Source of the DNA: Cinnamomum chago
Taxonomy: Eukaryota > Streptophyta > Magnoliopsida > Laurales > Lauraceae
Assembly: GCA_038049695.1 (NCBI GenBank)
Contig: CP142453.1
Coordinates: 17,984,001-18,048,000, forward strand
DNA: 64,000 bases
Direction of reading: 5' to 3'
A model generated the notes under the pieces. It worked only from the letters and a program-made list of their open reading frames with translations, did no database searches and was not told the DNA's origin. Below, piece by piece: positions 12,690 through 23,170 of this stretch. The translations under genes were made by a program, and so were the position numbers. Position 1 is the stretch's first letter, and each line of letters opens with the position of its first letter.

Positions 12690-12952
12690 TTTATGACCGG
12701 AGATGGACGGCAGATGAAGACCAGACGGCGACAAGGAGGTCTTCTCTTTCTTCTTGTCTTCGTTGGGTTTCTTCTTTTCTTCCGTTTCTTCGTCTGTGTT
12801 TCCAAGCAGGGTTTCGTTGGCATCAACTACGAAAGGGTAAAATGGGAAAAAAAAACTAGATTTGGGCGGGAGGTCCTTTCCTGATTATATCAATATTTGA
12901 GGGTCCCCACAGTGGTTATCTTATTTAAGGGAATTTCTTTAGTAAATGTCCC
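12690..12952 (-). promoter_or_regulatory. MULE right terminal repeat, probable promoter and 5'UTR source for the PMD gene
   Basis: Shared blocks with 20560-20822 include GGGTAAAATGGG, GGTCCTT-CCTGAT-ATAT, TGGTTATCTT..TTAAGGGAATTT and the terminal AGTAAATGTCCC. On the minus strand it is CT/GA-rich leader-like sequence running into the donor at 12573/12572. MULE terminal repeats often hold promoters; that role here is inference. Confidence 0.6.
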
Positions 12953-15648
12953 TAATAGATATTTACAATGAGACCCCTAGATTTTAAAAATATTTAATTA
13001 CAACCAAATTTTCTCGCATGCACATAAATCGTGGTATTGGCCGGGACAAAAACCAATATGAGATCGGTATTGGTCGAGGTTATCGGTCAGTTACCGTCGT
13101 CGCGGTGTGAAATTTTTTTAATCCAAAAAAATTTACAAAAATATCTAAAAAATCCAAAATATTAGAAAATGCTAGAGAATAATGTTTTTTTTTTCTATTA
13201 GTTACAACAATAAATCAAAATATCGATCACCTTAAGTTGTGAGTCCTGTCTGTGTCGCAATTCACTGTCTTCTCCAATATTTCATATAATGCAACTATTA
13301 TTTTGGCTCATAGTCAATTTATTAGTATAAAATATAAGAAAATAAATATAACATAACAATTATCTATACATTATTAATAAGCTATTAATATTTACTATTT
13401 TGTATCATAAATACTCTGACAATTTTTTTTTTAAAGTAGAAGTTAAAAAAAACCATTTTTCTATACCCAAAATCATGTTTATATAGTAGATCTAGCATTA
13501 AAGTGTGTAGATCTAAATGAAGAACACAATACAAACACAAAAATTACATGCCAATGATATTTTCATTCATTTCTATGCTTAATCTAAAAAAAAAAAACAT
13601 AATAGTAAAAATAAGGGAGTTAAGTTGATTTTCTCTTACTAAATAAAATTATTTCTTCAAGAAATAGTGTTGGAATTTGGAAATAAGTAAGAGAATGAGT
13701 TATGGAGACATGTTGCTCTAAGGAGATGAGGGGAGATGAGAAGAAAATGGGAAAATAGGAAAAAAATTACAAATTTTTTTAAGGTTTTTGACCATTACTC
13801 CATTTCGGCAGATATTTTGAAAACATTGCCGAGATATCGGTAATATCGGTCGAGATATCGGTTAAACTGACATTTTGACCATATCTGACGAGATTGGCCA
13901 ATATTTTGCCGGACTAGGTATCGCGGTAAAATATCGTCGTGGGTATCGACCAAGATTTTAAAGCATGCACGTGCATGATGCGCGCCTGAATCTCCTGGAC
14001 CAAACCCGACTAGGCTATATATAGATGCTAAGGCTGCACAAAAAATCCAGTATCATCGCAAAACCGAACTAAACCGATCGAACTGGGCGGTTCGGATCGG
14101 TTTATAGTGGATTGCTTCGGTTAACGGTTTGAAAATCATAAAAACCGCTTACATTGGTCAGTTATTGATTTAAGCCCACGGTTAACCGCTTAGACCGAAC
14201 TAACCATATGCAGTAACTTAAGCACTGCTTTTTTACTATTTTAGCTTTAGGGTTTCATTTTTTACTACTTTCATAGTTAGAGTCGACAACTCCATGCTCA
14301 CATAAACTCAATAGTCAACACTATCTCAGAGGGTATCATGTGGAATGAATGTTTAACTGCAAGTTGTTTTTTTTTTTTATATATGTGCTTGTATTTAGTT
14401 CAAACTCTTTTTTTTAGTAGAATTATTTTTTATATGCATTTAGTTCAGTTTGGATTGTTGGATTTTTATGTTTGCACCAAACATTGGAACAAATGCAAAG
14501 GACGGGGCATCATCATTTTGAAATTTCCACTGTCTAATGTTAAAAAAAAAATAAAAAAAATAAAAAACAGCGGTTTAACCAACCGAATCGAACCAAACCG
14601 TTTAGTTGGGTTTGGTTGTTGGTTTTATTGAAAAACCGATCCGAACCGCCTATGTACAGCACTAATAGGTGCTTGGCCTGAGCCCGGCCCACCTAAAATT
14701 TGTTAAGCTCGAATCTGGCCCATCTAGTCAATCGGGCCCGAATTTGAATTTAATGTGCATAACATAGAAAGTGGAGTGTTTCGTGAGATTGTGATAGGAC
14801 TAAAATCACTTGTATGATTTAAGAAGGCCCTACATATAGGCTTAAAACAAATATAAAGGAGAGTATTTTTTAGATTGGATTGAATCAAGATGAGATTTAA
14901 TTAACTCATTGATTTCGTCTCTCATCTTTAACTCATTTATTTCGTCTATTAGGAGGTAACTCAAAATGGAAAAAAAGAGGAAAGGGACAACAACTTGATA
15001 CTCTTGCAAGTCTTGGTACTATCCCTCTTATTCGGGCCATGCCAGGTTTTAGGCCTTCTATCATTTAATCCAAACCCACCCGAGCACTCAAACAAAAGGG
15101 CCAAGCCAGTCCAATGTGAACTAGGCCCACTCAGGCTTTGGGCAACCCAGTCCATGAGCACTTCTGTGTTATGGCATGCTTGTAGGTAGGGTTGTTAATG
15201 GATCGGTTCCGATCTGGATCCATGGTGGACCCGGAACCGGAACTATTTCGGAACCGGAACCAGAACCATATATGGGACGTGTCTGGATCCAAGTCCGAGT
15301 CTAGGTAAAGAATAATATTAAAAAAACATGGATTTTAGGAAAGATTTTCAAAAAATGAGGTAATATGTCGAGTCTCGGGTCCATGGGTCCGAACTAAGGT
15401 GGAACCAGACCCGGACCCATTTATTTATCGGAGGCTAAATAAGGACCCAACCACGGTTTCTAATGGGTCGGAGCCTTCGGATAATCGGAGAATCGGGAAC
15501 CCATTTACTTCTGTATTTGTAAGTATTCAAATATTAGATGGACGTCTTTAGGCAAGTAGTTTTTTTTATTAAATCAAGACATTTTAGAATAGGACCTTAC
15601 ATTTGTTCTAACATCAAAAAATGATTTGAAGAATTGAAATATAAAAAA
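12953..15648. other. AT-rich intergenic stretch with degenerate repeats
   Basis: No gene recognised. Around 13030-13110 and 13800-13960 the words ATATCGGT/TATCGGTC recur in both orientations, typical of degenerate plant DNA transposons. Around 14030-14665 two blocks rich in AACCGAAC/GGTTCGG face each other near GGCTGCACA and GTACAGCAC, which may be a non-autonomous hAT-type element. Around 14670-15150 are GGGCC/GGCCC-rich blocks, and at 15190-15490 another GGAACCGGAACC-rich block. I could not fix termini or target duplications for these. Confidence 0.4.
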
Positions 15649-15657
15649 TAAAAAAAA
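15649..15657. repeat. left 9-bp target-site duplication of the Pack-MULE
   Basis: TAAAAAAAA immediately before GGGACATTTAC. It matches the right flank exactly, although low complexity slightly weakens the evidence. Confidence 0.8.
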
Positions 15658-17282
15658 GGGACATTTACCAAAAAAATCCCACTAAAAATGGAAACCACAA
15701 CTTAAGACCACAAGTTCTTATAATATCAGAGGAGGAGCTCCCGCAAAAGTTCTCTTTTTTTCTTCCATTTTTGCCCATCATTTGTTGATGTCAACAAATC
15801 TCATCTCAAAATCGATAGAAAAGAAGAGGAGAAGAAGAAAACTCGAGGAGATCGTCTCTATACTCCCATCCAAATGAGATCTACTACACCTATTGCAACC
15901 CAGAACTCACGAGAACAAACCATTTTTTTCTCCATTCTTTTTTTTTTTGGTTGATTCCATCTATTAGATTTTTTTCACGAATTCGCCATCACTCATTTTT
16001 TTGTTGGAAGATTGATGTTTGAGCGTCTCTCACTCTTGAAGTTATTTTAATCTAAGTTTTTATTTTTCTTAAATAAGGAAAGGTGAAAGGGGGATTAGAT
16101 TGATTGTTTGATTGTTCCAGAAAGAAGAGGGAAAAACGAGGTGATGTCCTTGAAATGATGGAAAGTGAAGGTGTGTTGCCTTCCATGTGTTTGTTAGAAT
16201 GCTTAAGTAATATTTTCTTGGAACTTTTTTTATGTAGAGAGTGTGCTTTTTTCATTGATGTCTAGAGTTGAAGTGTGTTGTCTTCCATGTGCTTGTTGGA
16301 ATGCCTAAGTGATATTTTCTTGAATTTTTTTTTTCTACAGAGAGTGCCCTTTTACCATTGATGTTTAGAGTTGAAGTGGGGGGTTGATGAACTGAGTTTT
16401 CTTCTGAAGTTAATCATCGGCCTTGTGATAGATAAAATGGGAGTGAAGACTTTATAGAGCATTGATAAAGAAATGGAGGATCTAAAGATGGCATGAAGAA
16501 TACTAATGGGAGCCACATGAGCATATCTAGTGTGACAAGTGGAGCATGTTTTTCACTGTGTTGTCGTGGATGATTGTTATGGATGGTTGTTCTCTGTACA
16601 ATAGAAAATCAGTACATCGACAATCAGGTGAGGAGATCTGATGGAGGGCCTTATGGTCGGTTGGAGAGGGGTGGACATGACCATTATTCTGGTGAGAAGA
16701 AAACTCAAGAGCTATGGAGTGAGGAGCAATTGCACATGAAGCAAGGAGATCATGATCAATGACAAGAAGAAGAAGAAGGTTACCTGTTACAGTGCAGCCC
16801 ACCTAAAATGGGCCTGTGTATTGGCCTATGTAATCTGAACCTTTCTTTGTGACTATTGGCCTGATGTATTTTGGATGGTTGACATGTTAAAACTGAAAGC
16901 CACTATTGGTTTCATTTTGGTCTTGTATGTTGGAAGGCTTTTAATCAATGTGAAAATCCATAATGACTGCTGGAAATGTTAACAAACAGGTTGTCCATCT
17001 AGGTGATGTTAATATGTAATGAGGAGCATGAGAAATTTTATACAGAATTTTTTGTTTGGGTTGGCTTTATCTTTGTAATATTATTAATTTGTCTCATTGG
17101 ACTTCTTGTATTCTCTGGGCACTGGGGGCTTGCTTATTCCCCTCACACATCCATCTCTGGCCATTCATTGGAATTGGCCAAAACCATTTAATTGATGTTA
17201 TCTAATATGTATGAAAATCTCCAAGCAATATGTATGATTCAGGGGATAAAACTCTCCAGGCAATATGTATGATTTTCACAAC

Positions 17283-17822
17283 GAATGCTGTGTTTTATTC
17301 TTGCACAGATATGTGCTATCAGTACGCTTTCATTGATATCAACTAATTTATTCATTGATATCGACGAATGTTTAGTTGACATCAACAAATACTGTGTTTT
17401 TATTCCTGCACAGATATGTGCTATCAGTACGCTTTCAATGATATCAACTAATTTATTAGTTGATGTCGACGAATTTTTAGTTGATATCAACGAATGCTGT
17501 GTTTTTTATTCCTACACAGATATGTGCTATCAGTACGCTTTCATTGATATCAACTAATTTATTCGTTGATATCGACGATTTTTTAGTTGACATCAACGAA
17601 TACTGTGTTTTTATTCCTGCATAGATATGTGCTATCAGTACGCTTTCATTGATATCAATTAATTTATTCATTGATGTCGACGAATTTTTAGTTGACATCA
17701 ATGAATGTTGTGTTTTTATTCCTGCACAGATATGTGCTATCAGTATGCTTTCATTGATATCAACTAATTTATTCGTTGATGTCGACGAATTTTTAGTTGA
17801 CATCAACGAATGTTGTGTTTTA
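17283..17822. repeat. minisatellite, five copies of a 105-bp unit with a hairpin in each
   Basis: The anchor word CAGATATGTGCTATCAGTA recurs at 17306, 17411, 17517, 17622 (one base changed) and 17727, so the period is 105-106 bp. Units carry an inverted repeat; in the last one TTCGTTGATGTC (17772-17783) pairs perfectly with GACATCAACGAA (17799-17810) across a 15-base loop. Since 105 is 35 codons, long open frames arise on both strands. They are by-products of the repeat and not credible genes. Confidence 0.92.
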
Positions 17823-17867
17823 TTTCCCAGGCTTACAATGTTCTATGGTATTCTCTTGCTATTTTAG

Positions 17868-18219
17868 AAAGCAAAAAAGAGATGCTTGCATTAAAGTTGT
17901 AAAGACATGGGATGAGTTTGTTATAGCTCTTAACGAGAAAAAGATGATCCTTGCACCATGGGATTCTACATTAAAATGGATAAAATAATATGACAAAAGT
18001 AAACAAGAAGCAAAACGCAGGGGTTCCTTTCCTTTTTATTTGGTTATTCTGAAGTCTAGACCTAAAAATGTTGAAATTGCACGCAATCTCACTGGATTAA
18101 TTTCCTTTTTATTTCTGTTACATGAAGTTGAAATCGATGTCAAAGCACAAACCAAAGGAGAAACGGGAGCAGCAAAGACACTTTGTACCCCATTTTGTGC
18201 TGCCAGAACTTCCCGAGGG
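17868..18219 (+). pseudogene. captured fragment of a cytosolic-type prolyl-tRNA synthetase gene (C-terminal domain)
   Basis: Two segments match the ProRS C-terminal domain. 17868-17961, just after a TTTTAG acceptor, encodes KQKRDACIKVVKTWDEF and then EKKMILAPW. 18124-18219 encodes EVEIDVKAQTKGETGAAKTL and CTPF, followed by a shift of frame into a LPELPEG-like piece. The roughly 160 bases between look like a decayed intron with in-frame stops. Retention of intron sequence suggests capture of genomic DNA and not a processed copy. It lies wholly inside the Pack-MULE and cannot encode an enzyme. Upstream synthetase exons were not found. Confidence 0.82.
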
Positions 18220-19230
18220 TAGTACTTCTCTTCATATTGTTTATTAGTTGAGATTGTACATCAATTTTTGTTCTACAGAAAGTGTCGCATATGTTTTCTT
18301 CTACAGAAAGTCTGTCATTGGAACACTTCATTGGAGCACTTCTATCATTTTTTTTCATTTATTGACCTCAACTCTCAAAGGTTCTGTCTTTCATCAATTT
18401 TGGTTTTGTAGGGCAGTGCTGTCTTTGATCTCAGTTCATATAGAAGTTGATTGGGGAGATGCTTACAGCTTATTTAGTTATATAATCTTATATTTAACAC
18501 TTTGTTTTGGAAAATACAGCAGAAATTGAAGTGGGATTGAAGAGAATAAAGAAAGTGGGGAAAGAGGGTGAGAAGAGGGGTTGAATTTGGGACCTTCACA
18601 TGGGGAAGTGATGACATGTGGGGAGTTATTTGGCTTCATCATCTTGCTACTTTCATTTGGATTATTGGCATCTTTTATGGTGGCAGACTGGGTTGATATG
18701 AACCTTCCTCTCTTGATTTGTTGGTATTGATACACTGATCAAAGTCTTATTCCCCTCACAATTTATGCCCCAATATGAGATCTGTCTATGTTCTCCTTTC
18801 ATTTAACCATGTTCTTTGTCTGAGATGTCTAATTCATGGTCATGATTCTTTTTGCCTGGGTGATGACTATGATTAGCATGGTCGTAGCACAAATGCCTTT
18901 ACATATTCTGAACACACAAACTTACATTTTGAAATAAATAGTGACTGTTTTGAAGAGGGCTTGGATAGGTACGTAGATGTTCTACCAATTGGGTAGTTGG
19001 AAAAGAAAAACATTTCAGAAAAACAAAAAGGAAAAAAAAGAAAAAAAGATGAGGACTCCCAGCCTTCCAAAACAGAGCCCCTGGAAAAGAAAGTTCAATT
19101 TTTGCATCTTTCATTGTTATAATCTACTAGTTTGTATGGTTTCTGTTATAGGAAGTTGAACTAAAGAGGGAACACCACAGTTACAATGTTTTTCCGAATG
19201 CACTAAGACTCAATACCTTGGACAACATTC

Positions 19231-19341
19231 AGCGTACCTAGAGGAAAATACGAATGGCTTGTTATGCCTCTTGGCCTTAGCATAGCCCCTCAAGTCTTCC
19301 AAAGAAGAATGGATATTTTCAGAGACTACTCTACTAAATAA
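19231..19341 (+). pseudogene. reverse-transcriptase remnant, caulimovirid-like or Ty3-like
   Basis: A 36-codon open segment ending in TAA carries the palm-region signature YEW-VMP-GL-AP-FQRRMD. The YEW and FQR-MD combination is more usual in plant pararetroviruses (endogenous caulimovirids) than in Ty3 elements. Nothing else of such an element is recognisable nearby, and it is far too short to function. Assignment between the two groups is uncertain. Confidence 0.5.
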
Positions 19342-20467
19342 ATGTTCTGCTGTGGAATATTTTCTGCATTCTTTTAGTTGTTATGACTATCTATATGCAT
19401 TTCCCAGTTTTTTTCTTATTTATTTTTAATGCCATCATCGTGGTACTTTCCATCCATGTTTGTTTCAAAACGGCTGATTCCATGATAGAAAAATGCTATT
19501 ACAACTTGCAAATAATGGATTCCCTTTGCTGCCTTTTCCAGTTGGTGTTATTGATGAGAAACTTATCTGTCAATTTGTCTAGCCCTGACTTTGAGAATCA
19601 TGTGAGTGCCTTCTCCCCTGATATCTGCATTATTTTTGCTGCATCATTTGTTTCATTGTACATTATGGATTATAGGTTTAGGACATATTAGACTTCAATA
19701 TCAGTTGTTTGGGCAAAATACCATGCAAGATTCGATTGTAAAAACTACGACTACAACAATGTTTCGCTTTGTATAATGCCCATATTATTTGTCAATCTAT
19801 TGTAGCCAGCAGAGTTATGACATTCTAATCTTAGATATCATGTATCGGTAGCGGTGCCTTTCAAACCCATGACTTGTATTCAGTAATTGGGATTCACATA
19901 TATGGAAAAGGAACATTTTGTCGAAAAGTGATAATCTTAGAGGAAATATGATGGAGAGATGAGGAAGTAACAAAAAGGGTGTAGTTAACAGTTTCTTGAT
20001 GCAAGCTAAAATTGCAGTTTCACCTCCAAGGCACTTGAGCCACTAATTTATGTTGTCATTGCAGCTTTCCTGTGTTATGCTTTCATGAATATGTTTCTTT
20101 TAAGCTTGCAGACAATGTGGAAACATAAAGAGAACGGCAGTTTCGAAGTTCTGGAACAATTCGTTCTCAAATAGTGGAATCTAAGTTTACGCAAGCACTG
20201 GATTCACAATCAAAGAACAGAGCAATATTCAAGCACTGGATCCACAATCAAAGTAGAACAGAGCAAAACTCTGTATGGAGTTTCAATGGAAAATACATTA
20301 ACTTAGATATCTCAAAATTTAGAAAATTTCTTATACATATGGGGGTAATTATTATAGAAAACAGAACTGTTTGTACATTCTCAAATTCAAATATAGAACT
20401 TTATACAACCAACTTCCTACCTAAAAACCGACCATTATAAACACTAAATGTAATAATCCAAAGTTGC

Positions 20468-20468
20468 A

Positions 20469-20522
<54 letters not shown>
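20468..20522. repeat. TG/GA microsatellite in the Pack-MULE right terminal region
   Basis: A (TG)n tract of about 9 units passes directly into a (GA)n tract of about 17 units. Confidence 0.95.
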
Positions 20523-20524
<2 letters not shown>

Positions 20525-20540
20525 GTGGAGTGCAATCTAG

Positions 20541-20602
20541 TGGCCGTTCTTCTGGGACGGGAGATGGAAGGGTGGCCGTTCTTCTGGGACGGGAGATGGA
20601 AG
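20541..20602. repeat. 32-bp tandem duplication
   Basis: TGGCCGTTCTTCTGGGACGG plus ten further bases occurs at 20541 and again at 20573. Confidence 0.95.
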
Positions 20603-20822
20603 TGAAATGGAGACTGGATTGGGCTGGTCTTCTCCTTCTTCTGTTTCTTCTTTTCTTCTTTTTGTGTTTCAGCTTCTTCCCCTTGCTGGCAACAACTAAC
20701 AAGGGGTAAAATGGGCAAAAATAAGGAACATTTGGGCTGGAGGTCCTTCCCTGATAATATAAAAGTTTTGGAGTCCCAACAGTGATTATCCTCTTTAAGG
20801 GAATTTTTTTAGTAAATGTCCC

Positions 20823-20831
20823 TAAAAAAAA
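20823..20831. repeat. right 9-bp target-site duplication of the Pack-MULE
   Basis: TAAAAAAAA immediately after GTAAATGTCCC. Confidence 0.8.
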
Positions 20832-23170
20832 AATCTTCTAGGGGTCGAATAAGAGGGAGTATATCCAATAGCGTTAAGTGTACTATAGTTTTAGTTTTTT
20901 TATTTTATTTTATTTATCATGTTAATTCACATGATATGTTCCTATGGCATACATAAACAAACCCCAGAAGACGTCCATCTTATATACACATGTGATGCTT
21001 CACATATCATTTATTCCTATGACATACATAACATGATAATGTATTTCACATGTGTAATTCCCATGATAATGTGTTAGGGAGTATATCCAACAACGTTAAG
21101 TGTACTCATTATCTTTTATAATAATGTGTTAGGTCGTAAATTTGAAAAATGTGAGGCGATTTTCTGAAGAAGAGGTTGACCATGACTCCTATTCTCATCC
21201 TACCATCTGGAAGTGGTTGTTTTGTTATTTTTCCAGATGTATCGAGAGTTGGATTAGGTTGCGAGCTATTAAAACGATAAACTACTTGCCTATGAGTCAA
21301 GATAGCTGAAGGAGCATGAAAAGAAGTATATGACTCATGATTTGGAGCTTGCAACAATAGTTTTTGGGTTAAAGATGTGGAAACATGACTTATATGGTAA
21401 GAAATGTGATGCGCATTCAGATAATAAAAGCCTTTAATATTTGTTTTCACATAAGGAGATGAATACAAGGTGGAGGAGGTTAATAGAGTATATCAAGGAT
21501 TATAATTTTCTAATAAAACACACTATAGATGCATATGGGACCTTCACTTTCTTAGGATTTGAATTATTAGAGTGATGTTTTGGTAACACCTCCCAAGTTC
21601 TCTTGATTCAGCTTCCATCAAAGAAAACATTAGAAATGAATACCAACTATCACTATGGTAATTCAAATCCTAGTAAAGTTAGGTTCCATCTACATCTCTA
21701 TTTTATATCCTTGCACCTCTCACTTTATGTCCTTTAGCCTGATCCTTATGTATTGAATTTAAAAATAGATAGTGATAAAAAGCATAAAGGTATGATAGTT
21801 AGATCTTCCGCATAAAAATTAACTGAACTTAAATTTTATCTCAAAATTTATTATGAGAAAGAATAAGAAAAAATTGTAGGCTTTTGCTTCTTAAAAGCAT
21901 AGTGATGAAAAATTATCGTCCATTAAAGGCCCTCTAGTATCAATAAAAATTTTTTTCCATTTTTAGATGTGAAAGTAGCTACATTCCTCCATTTAGTGAA
22001 AGGGTATGAAGATAACTAAATTGAAGGTAATTAATTAATTAAATATATACATTAATTGGGCTGCAAATAGTAGCTTAGGCCCAACCTGAAAGTTAAAAGG
22101 TTCAATGGAAACCATGAATTATTAGGACACTTTTTTTTGGTAAAAATTACTAGAACAAGTTGGTGAATCATAGTGCAACTAGTCAGATCATGCTGTTTGG
22201 CTGATTGAAAAGTAAGTATTGGCCAACCCCCAATTGACATATTCTTTATTGAGGAAAGGGTCAACTTGAACTTTGAATTACTAGATTGCAAGTCGTGTTT
22301 AGTGACGACTTGTTTGCGGCTTTGCGCTTGGATCTTCTGCATTCTCCTCAAAGCCTCTGAGCCACATGACATGCAGGTATCTGAGCTCAAGTTAACAAAT
22401 TGGATATGTGATAGATTTGTGGGATTCCATGGCCCTATTAAATAAAAGGCGTTAGTAGGTTAGACATCTAATAATAATTGAATCTAACCAACATTGTTAG
22501 CATGAGCCTCCATAATATAAGGCCATACAATAGTCAGATTTTATAAGGGGGAGTTTTTGTTTTGACCGTCCTTATGATGGCATATGGTTGAACAAATAGA
22601 AATATGTATCAGATTTATTTTTGGTATCTAGTGGGGCCAGTGGCCTTGCAAACATTCCACATATCCTGTTTTTCCATTTCTTTATGAACTTCCAACCTCT
22701 TCTAATTTAATGGAATGCAATACATGAACATCATAGAAATATACCAAGTAAAATAGATAAATGTAGTAAATAACAACATGCTAAATGCACACAGAATTCC
22801 CACACTCTTGATCTATTGAGATGATCCAGTGGTTTATGACTTATGTGGGGCCCATTTAAGTTATTTCTGATGCAAGATAGTTGGTGTGATAACAGTCTTC
22901 AGGGCATCATATGCATGAAGGGATGGTGAAATTGAACCCCATCCAATCATCCAAAGGTTGTAATCTAGACTATTTGAAATTAGAATGACATGCACCATTG
23001 AAAGTCATTGGATGATTAGGTAAAACTTCACCCAATCCCTGTCCATATAATCCCCACACATCCCCACTCCCATAAATAGGCACTGGCCTGGGTGGGCTCC
23101 TTGAAAAGTCATCAAATTATAATGAGGTACATAATACAACTATCATCATTTTTTTATGATCAGCACACCA
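20832..23170. other. intergenic region 3' of monooxygenase A
   Basis: Apart from the RNase H remnant, no gene is seen. From about 22550 to 23170 the sequence resembles the 3' flank of gene C (about 41050-41680), including ATCTGGTGGGGCCAGTG-like, CACTCTTGATCTA and CCAATCAT blocks. The homologous array unit therefore extends about 600 bases past the stop codon. Confidence 0.55.
21288..21524 (+). pseudogene. Ty3/Gypsy RNase H remnant
   Basis: The plus-strand frame gives AYESR, a stop (TAG, 21303-21305) where Gln is usual, then LKEHEKKYMTHDLELAT, VFGLKMWKHDLYGKK and HSDNKSL, another stop, and YLFSHKEMNTRWRR. This is the RNase H core of a Ty3 polyprotein with at least two nonsense changes. It is comparable to residues about 950-1030 of the intact gag-pol at 804-5489 but clearly diverged. 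No LTRs were found around it. Confidence 0.8.

Larger units (their letters stand above)
8466..12952 (-). mobile_element. Mutator-like element carrying the PMD gene (right portion only)
   Basis: The right terminus at about 12690-12952 ends AGTAAATGTCCC and aligns with the right terminal repeat of the element ending at 20822. The PMD gene reads inward from it. A splice donor at 12573/12572 and an acceptor at 10860/10859 suggest a 5' untranslated exon that starts inside the terminal repeat. The left end is off-window, beyond the chromovirus. No transposase was seen in this part. Element boundaries are inferred from terminal homology only. Confidence 0.65.
15658..20822. mobile_element. Pack-MULE-type Mutator-like element, 5165 bp
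   Basis: The ends are inverted: GGGACATTTACCAAAAAAAT at 15658 and ...AGTAAATGTCCC at 20822. The similarity runs inward for more than 100 bases, with matching blocks such as TATAATATCAG, TTTTTGCCCAT and TGTTGATG/TTGTTGCC. A perfect 9-bp direct repeat, TAAAAAAAA, flanks it at 15649-15657 and 20823-20831, the length expected of Mutator. Inside are a captured prolyl-tRNA synthetase fragment (17868-18219), a 105-bp minisatellite (17283-17822) and a reverse-transcriptase remnant (19231-19341). No transposase is recognisable, so it is non-autonomous. The remaining sequence (for example 15830-17280 and 18240-20460) has no gene I recognise. Confidence 0.88.

Noticed and set aside
12569..12884. Overlapping small frames on both strands near the MULE end
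   Set aside because: The sequence is CT/GA-rich terminal repeat and likely 5'UTR; the frames are not conserved in the sister terminus at 20560-20822.
17283..17822. Regularly spaced repeat resembling a CRISPR array
   Set aside because: Whole 105-bp units repeat with no unique spacers, and the context is a plant transposon.
17239..17867. Several overlapping open frames on both strands with 35-residue repeats
   Set aside because: They are produced by a 105-bp tandem repeat that happens to lack stops; composition and mirrored openness argue against a protein.
22052..22390. 112-codon minus-strand frame 3' of gene A
   Set aside because: No family similarity, no counterpart in the other array copies, and composition like its flanks.
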